A stretch of DNA of 62,382 nt from an uncultured Clostridia bacterium (GCA_948891265.1 CAQUBD010000006.1:23658-86039), one strand, 5' to 3'. Shown: positions 33,877-43,387, counted from the stretch's first letter. Numbers and translations are program-made. Notes: a model not told the origin generated them from the sequence alone.

Positions 33877-34536
33877 ATGATAATTATTGTGTTAGGTGCA
33901 CCTGGTACAGGAAAAGGAACTGTTGCAGGATTATTGCAAGAAAAACTTGGGATTAAACAAGTATCTACAGGAGATATTTTTAGAAAAAATATCAAAGAAA
34001 GGACGGAAGTAGGAATATTAGCTGAAAAGTATATAACAAAAGGAAACTTAGTACCAGATGATATTACAATAAAGATAGTTGAAGAAAGATTAAATGAACC
34101 AGATGTAATAAATGGAGCAATATTAGATGGATTTCCAAGAACAATAAAACAAGCTGAAGAATTAGATAAGATATTAGCAGTTAAAGGACAAAAAGTTGAT
34201 AAAGTTATAAATCTAACAACTCCAGATGAAGAAATTATAGAGAGAATAGTAAATAGAAGAGTATGTTCAAATCAAGAATGTAAAGCTATATATAATATAC
34301 TTTTAAATCCACCGAAAATAGAAGGAATTTGCGATAAGTGTGGATCTGAGTTAGTAACAAGAAAAGATGATACAGAGGAAACTGTAAAAGCAAGATTAGA
34401 AACATATTTTATTGAAACAAATCCACTTGTTGAATATTATAAAAATCAGGGAAATCTGATAACAGAACTTGTTAGTAAATCAGTAAATAAATTAGGAAAA
34501 GATGTAGCAAATGAAGTTGTACAAATTTTGAAATGA
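33877..34536 (+). CDS. adk: Adenylate kinase
   Basis: Interconverts ATP + AMP and 2 ADP. The 219-residue protein has P-loop GAPGTGKGT, the AMP-site DGFPRT motif, and a zinc-type lid with CSNQEC and CDKC. Long-form bacterial length. GAAGGGAG precedes the ATG. The 199-base spacer from secY contains a hairpin AAAGATTAT/ATAATCTTT (33788-33822). The stop codon lies inside the left arm of a repeat hairpin. Confidence 0.96.
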   Translation: MIIIVLGAPGTGKGTVAGLLQEKLGIKQVSTGDIFRKNIKERTEVGILAEKYITKGNLVPDDITIKIVEERLNEPDVINGAILDGFPRTIKQAEELDKILAVKGQKVDKVINLTTPDEEIIERIVNRRVCSNQECKAIYNILLNPPKIEGICDKCGSELVTRKDDTEETVKARLETYFIETNPLVEYYKNQGNLITELVSKSVNKLGKDVANEVVQILK

Positions 34537-34635
34537 GACAGTTGGGACAGACAAAAGTGTCTCATTTTAAAATAAATATAAGTGTATGAAATAAAAAAAT
34601 GAGACACTTTTGTCTGTCTTAAGTGTCTCAAGGAG
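34531..34635 (+). repeat. Nested GAGACA/TGTCTC palindromes between adk and map
   Basis: AATGAGACA with TGTCTCATT forms a hairpin at the adk stop. A longer inverted repeat AGACAAAAGTGTCTCATTTT (about 34552-34571) faces AAAATGAGACACTTTTGTCT (about 34598-34617). The first 20 bases match the hairpin at the end of recD2 (42583). Confidence 0.75.
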
Positions 34636-34644
34636 ACGATCAAA

Positions 34645-35415
34645 ATGGTAACTATAAAATCAAAAAAAGAAATAGAATTAATGAGACAAGCCTGTAAAGT
34701 TGTAGCTATAGTATATCAAGAATTAGAAAAGCATATAAAACCAGGAATATCAACGCTAGAATTAGACCAAATTGCAGAAAAAACGATGAGAAATTTAGGA
34801 GCAATTCCAGCAGAAAAAGGATATGATCCAGGAATAAAAGGAATACCTAAATTCCCAGCATCTATATGTGTATCTATAAATGATGAAGTTATACATGGAA
34901 TACCTTCAAAATATAGGATTTTAAAAGAGGGAGACATAGTTAGTATCGATACAGTTGCCTTAAAAAATGGATTTAATGGAGATGCAGCAAGAACATTTAT
35001 AGTAGGAAAAACATCAAAAGAAAATCAAAGATTAGTAGATGTTACAAAACAAGCTTTTTTTGAAGGTATAAAATATGCAAAATCAGGAAATAGAATTGGT
35101 GATGTGTGTCATGCTATAGGAGAATATGTTCATTCTCAAGGTTTTTCAGTAATTAGGGAATTTCAAGGACATGGTATTGGAAGAGAAATGCATGAGGATC
35201 CAGGAATCCCAAATTATGGAAAAGCAGGAAGAGGAATAAGATTAGAACCAGGAATGACATTAGCTATTGAACCTATGGTAATACAAGGGAAACCTAACAT
35301 TTTAGAACTTGATGATGGTTGGACAATAGTAACAGAAGATGGAAGTATGGCAGCACATTATGAAAATACAATTTTAATTACAGAAAAAGAGCCAGAAATC
35401 TTGACAATACTTTAG
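34645..35415 (+). CDS. map: Methionine aminopeptidase, type I
   Basis: Removes the initiator methionine from nascent proteins. The 256-residue protein has the metal ligands in SIDTVALKNGFNGDAARTF, the catalytic GHGIGREMHEDPGIPNY and the EPM segment. Length is normal for type Ia. It lies between adk and infA in the usual spc order. Confidence 0.96.
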   Translation: MVTIKSKKEIELMRQACKVVAIVYQELEKHIKPGISTLELDQIAEKTMRNLGAIPAEKGYDPGIKGIPKFPASICVSINDEVIHGIPSKYRILKEGDIVSIDTVALKNGFNGDAARTFIVGKTSKENQRLVDVTKQAFFEGIKYAKSGNRIGDVCHAIGEYVHSQGFSVIREFQGHGIGREMHEDPGIPNYGKAGRGIRLEPGMTLAIEPMVIQGKPNILELDDGWTIVTEDGSMAAHYENTILITEKEPEILTIL

Positions 35416-35502
35416 AAGTGATGTATAATAAAATAGTTATTATTATATAATGGAAAAATTATGAAAAGATGATAACAAATTGCTCTTATAGGAGGGGATA
35501 TT

Positions 35503-35721
35503 TTGGCAAAGGAAGATGTTATAGAAGTTGAAGGTACTGTTGTAGAAGCATTACCAAATACAAATTTTAAAGTTGAACTTGAAAATGGACATCAAATATT
35601 AGCTCATATTTCAGGGAAACTTAGAATGAATTATATAAAAATTCTACCAGGTGATAAAGTCAAACTAGAACTTTCACCATATGACTTGAGTAGGGGTCGT
35701 ATTATTTGGAGAGCAAAATAA
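35503..35721 (+). CDS. infA: Translation initiation factor IF-1
   Basis: IF-1 occupies the A site during initiation. The 72-residue protein has KEDVIEVEGTVVEALPNTNFKVEL, GHQILAHISGKLRMNYIKILPGD and ends RGRIIWRAK. TTG start after AGGAGGGGATAT. The ylxQ/KOW-type gene sometimes found before infA is absent. Confidence 0.96.
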   Translation: MAKEDVIEVEGTVVEALPNTNFKVELENGHQILAHISGKLRMNYIKILPGDKVKLELSPYDLSRGRIIWRAK

Positions 35722-35729
35722 AACTAGAT

Positions 35730-35852
35730 AAACAAACTAAAAGCAATATCGTGCACATTTTTATTTCACTAATCGAAACTCAATGTACAAAAGTACAATT
35801 TCGTTCCGATTAGCTCATAAAAACTGCACAATATATCACTTTTATTTTGTTT
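35730..35852 (+). repeat. Spacer palindrome between infA and rpmJ
   Basis: Arms AAACAAACTAAAAG and CTTTTATTTTGTTT, TGCACATTTTTA facing TAAAAACTGCACA, then CTAATCG/CGATTAG and a tip GTAC-AAAA-GTAC. Confidence 0.78.
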
Positions 35853-35931
35853 TAACAAAAAATAATTAATCAAAAAATTAACCCAAATATATAAAGCTTA
35901 AAAGCTAATAAAATTAGGAGGTGCAAAAAAC

Positions 35932-36045
35932 ATGAAAGTAAGACCATCAGTAAAAAAAATATGTGACAAATGTAAAGTAATAAAAAGAAAAGGGGTAATT
36001 AGAGTTATCTGCGAAAACCCTAAACACAAACAAAGACAAGGATAA
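35932..36045 (+). CDS. rpmJ: 50S ribosomal protein L36
   Basis: L36 (bL36), the smallest 50S protein. The 37-residue product has MKVRPSVKKICDKCK and CENPKHKQRQG, giving the C-x2-C...C-x4-H zinc site of the zinc-binding form. TTAGGAGGTG precedes the ATG. Confidence 0.97.
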   Translation: MKVRPSVKKICDKCKVIKRKGVIRVICENPKHKQRQG

Positions 36046-36055
36046 TTTTAGTTTA

Positions 36056-36113
36056 TAACACAAATAGGTAGCGGCTGTGTAATATAGTAATATATTAAAC
36101 ATATCAATTTGTG
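36056..36113 (+). repeat. Hairpin in the rpmJ-rpsM spacer
   Basis: AACACAAAT (36057-36065) and ATTTGTGTT (36105-36113) enclose smaller pairings. The remaining ~130 bases to rpsM hold another weak stem (GTCTTGAGA, AAGACCC) but no gene. Confidence 0.45.
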
Positions 36114-36249
36114 TTTATATATATGTCTTGAGAATATCTAAAGACCCAAAAGCATGGGTGCATTTCACCTTTAGAGAAAATAGAGACAAAATTAACCAAT
36201 AAAGGTTGTAAAGATAAGTAATTTATGAAAATTTGGAGGTGCAAAAAAT

Positions 36250-36618
36250 ATGGCTCGTATAGCAGGAGTAGATCTACCTAAAGAAAAAAGAGTAGAAATA
36301 GGACTTACATATATTTATGGAATAGGTTTAACAAGCTCTCAAAAAATTCTAGCAAAAGCTGGGATAAATCCAGATACTAGAGTAAAAGACTTAACTGATG
36401 ATGAAGTTAATAGCATAAGAAAGGTTATTGATGAATCATATACAGTTGAAGGTGATTTAAGAAGAGAAGTTGCTTTAAACATAAAAAGACTTACAGAAAT
36501 AGGATGCTACAGAGGATTAAGACATAGAAGAGGTTTACCTGTAAGAGGACAAAGAACAAAAACAAATGCTAGAACAAGAAAAGGTCCTAGAAAATTAGTT
36601 AGCAAAAGCAAAAAATAA
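36250..36618 (+). CDS. rpsM: 30S ribosomal protein S13
   Basis: S13 (uS13) in the 30S head, forming bridges to the 50S. The 122-residue protein has MARIAGVDLPKEKRVEIGLTY, GIGLTSSQKIL and the tail RHRRGLPVRGQRTKTNARTRKGPRK. GGAGGTG precedes the ATG. Confidence 0.97.
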   Translation: MARIAGVDLPKEKRVEIGLTYIYGIGLTSSQKILAKAGINPDTRVKDLTDDEVNSIRKVIDESYTVEGDLRREVALNIKRLTEIGCYRGLRHRRGLPVRGQRTKTNARTRKGPRKLVSKSKK

Positions 36619-36621
36619 GGT

Positions 36622-36747
36622 TTAAATCGATTAAAAGCATCAATCTGCACGATTTTGCTAAATAATCCAAACTTCGATGTACAAACGTACACCTTCAGCT
36701 TGAATTATTTAACAAAATAGCACATCTTAATACTTTTAATCAATTTA
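36622..36747 (+). repeat. Spacer palindrome between rpsM and rpsK
   Basis: Arms TAAATCGATTAAAAG and CTTTTAATCAATTTA, internal loop CATCAATC opposite TCTTAATA, TGCAC facing GCACA, then AATAATC/GAATTATT and tip GTAC-AAAC-GTAC. The outer part matches the rpsZ-rpsH copy; the tip matches the infA-rpmJ copy. Confidence 0.8.
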
Positions 36748-36819
36748 TACAGTTTTAATGTAAATAGAAATTTAAATATAATAATAATTCACTTAAAATA
36801 GAGGAGGGAATTTTAGAAA

Positions 36820-37218
36820 ATGGCTAATAATAAATCAACAAGAAAACCAGTAGCTAGAAGAAATAGAAAAAACATTGAAAAAGGTGCAGCACATATTCAT
36901 TCTAGTTTTAACAATACAATAGTTACAATAACAGATACACAAGGTAATGCAATTTCATGGGGAAGTGCTGGAGAATTAGGATTTAAAGGTTCAAGAAAAA
37001 GTACACCATTTGCTGCAGGACAAGTTGCAGAAACAGCAGCTAAAGCAGCTATGGAACATGGATTAAAAACAGTAGAAGTATTTGTTAAAGGACCAGGAGC
37101 TGGAAGAGAAGCTGCAATAAGAGCACTTCAAACAGCAGGTCTAGAAATAAGTGCAATCAAAGATGTAACACCAATACCACACAATGGATGTAGACCACCA
37201 AAAAGAAGAAGAGTATAG
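36820..37218 (+). CDS. rpsK: 30S ribosomal protein S11
   Basis: S11 (uS11) on the 30S platform. The 132-residue protein has HIHSSFNNTIVTITDTQGN, SAGELGFKGSRKSTPFAAG and the end DVTPIPHNGCRPPKRRRV. GAGGAGGG precedes the ATG. Confidence 0.97.
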   Translation: MANNKSTRKPVARRNRKNIEKGAAHIHSSFNNTIVTITDTQGNAISWGSAGELGFKGSRKSTPFAAGQVAETAAKAAMEHGLKTVEVFVKGPGAGREAAIRALQTAGLEISAIKDVTPIPHNGCRPPKRRRV

Positions 37219-37325
37219 TTAATTGTTAATGAAAATATAGAAAATGATTGAATAATACAAATAACTGATACAGAAAATACAAAGTATATTCTGTATACCT
37301 TAAAAATAGAGAAGGGAGAATAAAA

Positions 37326-37952
37326 ATGGCAAGATATAAAGACGAACAATGTCGTAGATGCCGTAGAGAAGGACAAAAATTGTTCTTAAAAGGCGAAAGA
37401 TGCTATACAGATAAATGTAGTGTATCTAGAAGAAACTATGCACCAGGTCAACATGGACAAAAAAGAGCAAAACTTTCTGAATACGGTACTCAATTAAGAG
37501 AAAAACAAAAAACAAAAGCATATTATGGAGTTGGAGAAAAACAATTCAGAAAATATTTTGATATGGCTTCAAATAAAAAAGGTGTAACAGGTGAAAATTT
37601 ATTACAAATATTAGAAAGTAGATTAGATAATGTTGTATATAGATTAGGCTTCGGAACATCTAGAGCTCAAGCAAGACAATTTGTAAATCATGGACAATTT
37701 GAAGTAAATGGTAAAAAAGTTGATATACCATCTTACTTAGTAAAAGCAGGAGACGTAATAACAGTTAGAGAAAGTAAAAAAGATAATGGTACAATAAAAG
37801 TTAATATTGAGCAAAATTCAGCAAGAGTAGTTCCAGCTTGGTTAGAAAAAGACAATGAAAAACTAAGTGGTAAAGTAATTAGATTATCTGCTAGAGAAGA
37901 TATAGATCTTCCAATAGAAGAACATTTAATAGTAGAGCTTTACTCAAAATAA
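37326..37952 (+). CDS. rpsD: 30S ribosomal protein S4
   Basis: S4 (uS4), primary 16S binder and mRNA-entry protein. The 208-residue protein has an N-terminal zinc-type cysteine set (CRRCRREG, CYTDKCS), YGVGEKQFRKYF and the S4 RNA-binding domain SRLDNVVYRLGF...VNHGQFEVNGKKV. Start after GAAGGGAG. Confidence 0.97.
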   Translation: MARYKDEQCRRCRREGQKLFLKGERCYTDKCSVSRRNYAPGQHGQKRAKLSEYGTQLREKQKTKAYYGVGEKQFRKYFDMASNKKGVTGENLLQILESRLDNVVYRLGFGTSRAQARQFVNHGQFEVNGKKVDIPSYLVKAGDVITVRESKKDNGTIKVNIEQNSARVVPAWLEKDNEKLSGKVIRLSAREDIDLPIEEHLIVELYSK

Positions 37953-38062
37953 TAGTTTTTGAAAGTAAGTGTAAAGGTTTAGTCAAAACTTTAAAATTTT
38001 ACTTAAAAGAACTCATAAAGTTTTTAAAGAGTTTGAGATAAATCTCAATTTAGGAGGTAAAA

Positions 38063-39010
38063 ATGATAGAATTTGAAAAGCCAAATATTGAATGTCTAGA
38101 AATTGATGAAGCAAATAATTATGCAAAATTTGTATGTGAACCATTAGAAAGAGGATATGGTGTAACAATAGGTAATTCACTAAGAAGAATATTACTTTCA
38201 TCACTTCCAGGATGCGCTATAACAAGTGTAAAAATAGATGGAGTATTACACGAATTTTCAACAATTCCAAATGTTGTTGAAGATGTACCAGAAGTAATAG
38301 TCAACTTGAAAAGTGTAAGGTTAAAATTTGATGAAAATGAAGAAAAAGTTTTAAGAATAAACTTTAAAGGTGAAGGAGAAGTTACAGCAGCAAATATTGA
38401 AACAGATGGAACAGTAGAAATACTAAACCCTGACTTACATATAGCAACAGTTTCAGAAGGTGGAAGCCTTGTAATGGAAATGACAGCTGATAAAGGAAGA
38501 GGATACAATTCATCTGAAAAAAATAAAAACTCAAACCAAGATATATCTGTACTTCCAATTGATTCAATTTACACACCTGTAAAGAAAGTAAATTATCAAG
38601 TGGAAAATACTAGAGTAGGTCAAATGGTTGATTATGATAAACTAACTATTGAAGTATGGACAGATGGTAGCTTAAAAGCACATGAAGCATTAAGCTTAGC
38701 TGCAAAAGTAATGACAGGACATTTAGAATTATTTATAGATTTGTCAGAAACAACTAGAAATACACAAGTAATGGTTGAAAAAGAAGAATCTAAGAAAGAA
38801 AAAGTTCTAGAAATGTCTATTGAAGAATTAGAATTATCAGTTAGATCATATAATTGTTTAAAAAGAGCAAACATATCTACAGTTGAAGACTTAATAAGCA
38901 AATCTGAAACAGAAATGATGAAAGTAAGAAACTTAGGTAAAAAATCTTTTGATGAAGTAACTGCAAAATTACATTCATTAGGCTTAGACTTTGCACAAGA
39001 AGATGAATAG
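38063..39010 (+). CDS. rpoA: DNA-directed RNA polymerase subunit alpha
   Basis: Alpha subunit that nucleates RNA polymerase assembly and contacts upstream promoter DNA. The 315-residue protein has the N-terminal ERGYGVTIGNSLRRILLSSLPG assembly region and a C-terminal domain with EELELSVRSYNCLKRANI and KVRNLGKKSFDEV. Normal length. TTAGGAGG precedes the ATG. Confidence 0.97.
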   Translation: MIEFEKPNIECLEIDEANNYAKFVCEPLERGYGVTIGNSLRRILLSSLPGCAITSVKIDGVLHEFSTIPNVVEDVPEVIVNLKSVRLKFDENEEKVLRINFKGEGEVTAANIETDGTVEILNPDLHIATVSEGGSLVMEMTADKGRGYNSSEKNKNSNQDISVLPIDSIYTPVKKVNYQVENTRVGQMVDYDKLTIEVWTDGSLKAHEALSLAAKVMTGHLELFIDLSETTRNTQVMVEKEESKKEKVLEMSIEELELSVRSYNCLKRANISTVEDLISKSETEMMKVRNLGKKSFDEVTAKLHSLGLDFAQEDE

Positions 39011-39045
39011 AACTAAATCAAAAAAATAGTATAAGAAGAAGCAAG

Positions 39046-39265
39046 ATTTGGCAGATGGAAATTTCAAAGAAATTTTCAGATGACGATGACTGGAGAGAAC
39101 GAAGTAAATATACTTCGAAGGCAAGATTTGGCAGATGGAAATTTCGAAGAAATTTTCAGATGACGATGACTGAAGCGAAGCAGAAAAGGCTCCGAAGGCA
39201 AGATTTGGCAGACAAGAATTTTGAAAAAAATTCTTGGATGACGATGAACGAGCGAAGCGAGAGAA
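39046..39265 (+). repeat. Three GGCAGA-box repeats before rplQ
   Basis: Units starting AAGATTTGGCAGA occur at about 39046, 39122 and 39200, spaced 76-78 bases apart. The first two carry GGAAATTTC/GAAATTTTC hairpins, the third GAATTTTG/AAATTCTTGG. Each ends GATGACGATGA. The last merges into the rplQ ribosome binding site. The family is the one before bipA and rplE. Confidence 0.85.
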
Positions 39266-39281
39266 AGGAAAGGTGAAAAAA

Positions 39282-39809
39282 TTGGCTACAAATAGAAAAT
39301 TAGGTAGAACTACAGATATAAGAATGGCAATCTTAAAAAACTTAACAACAGACTTATTAGTACATGGAAAAGTAGAAACTACATTACCAAGAGCAAAAGA
39401 AGTAAAAGCAATAGTTGATAGTATAATATCACTTGCAATAAAAGAAAAAGACAATTTTGAAGAAGTAGAAGTAAAAGTTGTTAAAGCTAAATTAGACTCA
39501 AAAGGTAATAAAGTAACAGAATTAGTAAAAAGCAAAAATGGTAAAGAATTTTTAAAAGTAGTAAAAGAAGAAACTACTGAAAAAAGACAAAAAGATATGC
39601 CATCTAGATTAAATGCTAGAAGAAAGATAATGAGAAAAGTAAATAAAGTAAAAGATGCTGATGGAAAGAATATAGATGTACCAGCAAAATTATTCAATGA
39701 AATTGCACCTAAATATGCAGGAAAAAATATTGGTGGATATACAAGAATAATTAAAGCAGGACCTAGAAGAGGAGATGCAGCAGAAGTTGCTATATTACAA
39801 TTAGTATAA
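39282..39809 (+). CDS. rplQ: 50S ribosomal protein L17 with a central insertion
   Basis: L17 (bL17) lies near the exit tunnel. The N-terminal RKLGRTTDIRMAILKNLTTDLL...VETTLPRAKEVK and the C-terminal LFNEIAPKYAGKNIGGYTRIIKAGPRRGDAAEVAILQ are typical. Residues about 57-110 (Lys/Glu-rich) have no counterpart in the standard 113-130-residue protein, bringing this one to 175. TTG start at 39282 after AAAGGAAAGG; an upstream in-frame extension lies in repeats. Last gene of the alpha operon, followed by a strong terminator. Confidence 0.94.
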   Translation: MATNRKLGRTTDIRMAILKNLTTDLLVHGKVETTLPRAKEVKAIVDSIISLAIKEKDNFEEVEVKVVKAKLDSKGNKVTELVKSKNGKEFLKVVKEETTEKRQKDMPSRLNARRKIMRKVNKVKDADGKNIDVPAKLFNEIAPKYAGKNIGGYTRIIKAGPRRGDAAEVAILQLV

Positions 39810-39810
39810 A

Positions 39811-39837
39811 AAATGTCCAATATGGACATTTTTTTTT
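39811..39837 (+). terminator. Terminator of the ribosomal cluster
   Basis: AAATGTCCA pairs with TGGACATTT around AT, then nine T residues. It closes the ~19-kb S10-spc-alpha cluster. Confidence 0.92.
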
Positions 39838-39869
39838 AATATGAATATAATAGATCATAGGGGGCAAAA

Positions 39870-40226
39870 ATGTTAGAGTTTGTATTTAATACTGTATTTT
39901 GGACATTAGCAATTTATGGTCTATTTGAAATTGTAAAAAATATTATATACATAAATTCATATACGAATTTTAAATCAGATGGAATATATGTAATAATTGC
40001 AGTAAAAAATCAAGAAGATAAAATAGAAGGTTTTTTACGTTCAATTATATTTAAAATTTTATATGGTAGAGAAGAATATTTAAAAAATGTAATAGTTGCA
40101 GATTTACAATCGACTGATAATACAAAGGAGATTGCAAAAAAATTATCGAATGATTATGAAATATTAAAAGTTGCAAATTGGAAAGACTGTAAAGAAATAA
40201 TAGATAACGTAAATGATATAATATAA
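39870..40226 (+). CDS. Small membrane protein with GT-A-like fragment
   Basis: A 118-residue protein with an N-terminal membrane segment (about 5-26) and then YVIIAVKNQEDKIEGFLRSI and VIVADLQSTDNTKEIAKKL, which resemble the first nucleotide-sugar-binding half of family 2 glycosyltransferases (V-NxE...DxxSxDxT). The catalytic DXD and acceptor parts are missing, so transferase activity is unlikely. Conserved short versions with a regulatory role, or a remnant, are both possible. GGGGGC-like site before the ATG. Confidence 0.6.
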   Translation: MLEFVFNTVFWTLAIYGLFEIVKNIIYINSYTNFKSDGIYVIIAVKNQEDKIEGFLRSIIFKILYGREEYLKNVIVADLQSTDNTKEIAKKLSNDYEILKVANWKDCKEIIDNVNDII

Positions 40227-40301
40227 ATATATTCTTGTTTTTTAAGTAGTTCTATGATAAACTAAGCAATGGTAATGCTTTAAAATAGAAGGAGAGAAAC
40301 A

Positions 40302-42609
40302 TTGGAATTAAAAGGAGAAGTAGAAGATATTATATACCAAAATGAAACCAATAGTTATACAATAGCTATATTTGATACTGAAGAAGAAGAAACAACAATT
40401 GTTGGCTATTTGCCATTTGTAAATAGTGGAGATACACTAAAAGTTATAGGAAGATTTATAGAACATAAAGAATATGGAAGACAATTTAAAGTTGATACAT
40501 TTGAGAAGTTAATGCCAGAGACATTAGGCGCACTAGAAAGATATTTAGCTAATGGTAATGTCAAGGGAATAGGAGAAGCAATAGCAAAAAGAATAATAAA
40601 GAAATTTGGAGAAGATACAATAAATGTATTTAAATTTGAACCACATAGATTAGCAGAAATAAAAGGAATTTCAGAAAATAAAGCAAAAGAGATGGCAGAA
40701 AGTTTTATAGAGAATTGGGAAGTATGGCAAATAGTTGGTTTTCTAGAGCGATTTGGACTAGGAGCGGAAAATGCAAAAAAAGTTTATGATTTATTAGGAG
40801 TAAATGCAATAGAACAGATAGAATCAGATCCATATATTCTAATAGATATAGCAAGAGGAGTAGATTTTAAACAAATAGACCAAATGGCATTAAATATAGG
40901 AATAAACTTCGATAATCAAAAAAGAGTAGAAAGTGGAATAAAGTATGCATTAATAAAAGCAACATATAATGGACATTCATGTGTAATTAAAGAAAATCTA
41001 GTAGAATTTGTAATATCATTATTAGATGTATCAACAGAGACTATAGAAGACAATTTAATTAATTTAAAAGCGAAAGATGAGATTATAATAGAAAAAAGAG
41101 AAGAGACAGAATGGATATATCTTGAAAGTTTTTATAAAGTCGAGAAAGAAATAGCATTAAGATTAATTAGATTAGAAGAAGCTCCTAATATGAAAGAAAT
41201 AAAAAATATAGATGCTGCTTTAAAAAGTATAGAAAAGAAATCAGATATAGAATTATCTGATAAGCAAAGGGAAGCAGTAAAAGCAATCAATAAAAACAAT
41301 GTTACAATAATAACAGGTGGACCAGGGACAGGAAAAACAACAATAATAAAAACAATAATAGATTTATATGAAGAAAGAAAGAAAAAAGTTGTATTAGCAG
41401 CTCCAACTGGAAGAGCAGCAAAAAAGATGACAGAAGCAACAGGTAAAGAAGCATCAACATTACATAGATTGCTATGCATAGGAAAATTAGATGATGAAGG
41501 AACATATGCGAAACACAATGATTATCAAGGAGAACCAATAGATGCAGATTTAATAGTTGTAGACGAATTATCAATGGTAGATATGTTTTTAATGAATTAT
41601 TTGTTAAATTGTATATATCAAGGAACAAAACTGATATTAGTAGGAGATGTAGACCAATTACCATCAGTTGGACCAGGGAGTGTTTTAAAAGATTTAATAA
41701 ATTCAGAAATAATAAATACAGTCAAATTAGATAAAATTTTTAGACAAGCTGCAAAAAGTAAAATTATTTTAAATGCACATAGAGTAAATAATGGACAAGC
41801 ATTTATTCAAAATGGTGATGAAGAACTAGAAGAAGATACAAAAAAAGATTTTTTCTTTATAAAGCAAAATTCTACAGAAAAAATGTTGCAAGAAGTAATA
41901 AGTCTATCAACAGGAAGACTAGAAAAATTCGGAAGTTATGACTTTTTTAAAAACATACAAATATTAACCCCTACAAAAAAAGGTCCATTAGGTACAAGAG
42001 AATTAAATAAAGCATTGCAATCAGTACTAAACCCAAATTTAGAAGAATTGCCAGAAAAAGTAAGTGGTGGTGTAGTTTATAGAGTTGGGGATAGAATAAT
42101 GCAAATAAAAAACAATTATGATATCACATGGGAAAGAGAAAATAAGCAATTTGGGGCAGAAAAGTTAAATGGACAAAGCTGGGCATCAATGTATAAGTCA
42201 GAAGAAACTGGGCGAAAAGATAAAGTAGAAATTGGAACAGGAGTATTCAATGGAGAAATTGGAACAATAATAGAAATAGATGAAAGAGAAAAGATTGTTA
42301 AAATTCAATTTGATGATGAAAAAGTTGCTTGGTATGAATATGCAGATTTAGAACAGATAGAACATAGTTATGCAATAACAATACATAAAGCACAACGGAA
42401 GTGAATTTGATGTAGTAATAATGCTCGCCCCACAATCAGCGCCAATGTTATTAACAAGAAATTTATTATATACAGGTATTACAAGAGCTAAGAAATTATT
42501 AATAATAATTGGAAGTGATACAGTTGTTAACTATATGATACAAAATGTGGATAGTAAGAAGAGAAATACGGGATTAGAGTTTAAAATGAGACAGTTGGGA
42601 CAGTACTAA
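40302..42609 (+). pseudogene. recD2: RecD2-type helicase, interrupted by a one-base frameshift
   Basis: RecD2 is a 5'-to-3' DNA helicase of superfamily 1 involved in repair. Reading from the TTG at 40302 (AAGGAGAG upstream), 700 residues include N-terminal HhH repeats, Walker A GGPGTGKTT (339-347) and DELS (421-424). At 42390-42404 the frame reads HKAQRK-stop, but removing the C at 42396 restores HKAQGSEFDVVI and continues to TRAKKLLIIIG and a stop at 42609. The break is in the conserved motif shared by UvrD/RecD helicases. It may be a real mutation or a sequencing/assembly error; if real, the C-terminal motor domain is lost. Confidence 0.85.
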
Positions 42610-42624
42610 GTTGTCTCATTTTTT
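42583..42624 (+). terminator. Terminator overlapping the recD2 end
   Basis: AAAATGAGACA pairs with TTGTCTCATTTTTT. The left arm encodes the last recD2 residues (KMRQLGQY). The first 20 bases repeat the hairpin at the adk stop. Confidence 0.8.
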
Positions 42625-42712
42625 GTCGAAATTTGCGATGAGTATAACTTGAATTTGCATAATTTGCAGTATACAATTAAATTCTACAATAAATTTAAGG
42701 AGGAATAATGTT

Positions 42713-43387
42713 TTGCCAAGAGCATCTAGAGAAATAATAAGAAATATATTTATGCATATTTATCCCCAAACATGCGGAATATGTGGAAAACTAAACACAA
42801 ATTCATTGTGCAATAAGTGTAAGATTGAATTAAAGAAAGAAGAAGATGCAAATATAATAAAACGAGGAGAAGAAATAGAAAATAAATATTTTAATGAATT
42901 AATGTACATATTTAAATATGAAGGGCAAATAAGGAACTTAATATTAGATTACAAATTTAATGAAAAAGCATACATATATTTAACATTTGTAAATTTTTTA
43001 TTAAATAATAGAAAAATATTTGAAAATATAAAAACTTATGATACAATTATACCAGTTCCAATAAGTAAAAAAAGATTAAAAGAAAGAGGATATAATCAAA
43101 GTTATTTAATAGCAAAAGAGATAGTAAGTCAAACTAATTTGGAATTAGTGAATAATTGTTTATTTAAAACAAAAAATATAATAGAACAAAGTAAATTAAA
43201 CAAAGAAGATAGAGTAAACAATGTAAAAGGTGTTTATGCATTAAAAAATAAACAATTAATAGAAAATAAAAAAATTTTAATAATAGATGACATATATACA
43301 ACAGGAAGCACAGTAAATGAATGTAGTAAAATACTAAGACAGGGAAATCCTAAAGAAATAGGAGTTTTGGTATTAGCAAAAGATTAA
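42713..43387 (+). CDS. comF: ComF-family phosphoribosyltransferase-like protein
   Basis: ComF-type proteins assist DNA uptake or recombination in competent bacteria and occur widely without full competence systems. The 224-residue protein has an N-terminal zinc ribbon (CGICGK, CNKC), IPVPISKKRLKERGYNQS and the PRPP-binding ILIIDDIYTTGST motif. The start is uncertain: TTG at 42713 is nine bases after AGGAGG, while an ATG at 42708 is in a dead frame. It follows recD2, a common DNA-metabolism pairing. Confidence 0.9.
   Translation: MPRASREIIRNIFMHIYPQTCGICGKLNTNSLCNKCKIELKKEEDANIIKRGEEIENKYFNELMYIFKYEGQIRNLILDYKFNEKAYIYLTFVNFLLNNRKIFENIKTYDTIIPVPISKKRLKERGYNQSYLIAKEIVSQTNLELVNNCLFKTKNIIEQSKLNKEDRVNNVKGVYALKNKQLIENKKILIIDDIYTTGSTVNECSKILRQGNPKEIGVLVLAKD

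Noticed and set aside
39055..39276. A 73-codon plus-strand ORF before rplQ
   Set aside because: Made entirely of GGCAGA-box repeat sequence; no ribosome binding site and no family.
39870..40226. A functional glycosyltransferase
   Set aside because: Only the first part of a GT-A-like fold is present; the metal-binding DXD and acceptor regions are missing.
42390..42430. Programmed frameshift in recD2
   Set aside because: No slippery heptamer, internal Shine-Dalgarno or conserved stimulatory structure is evident; a simple indel or sequencing error is more likely.
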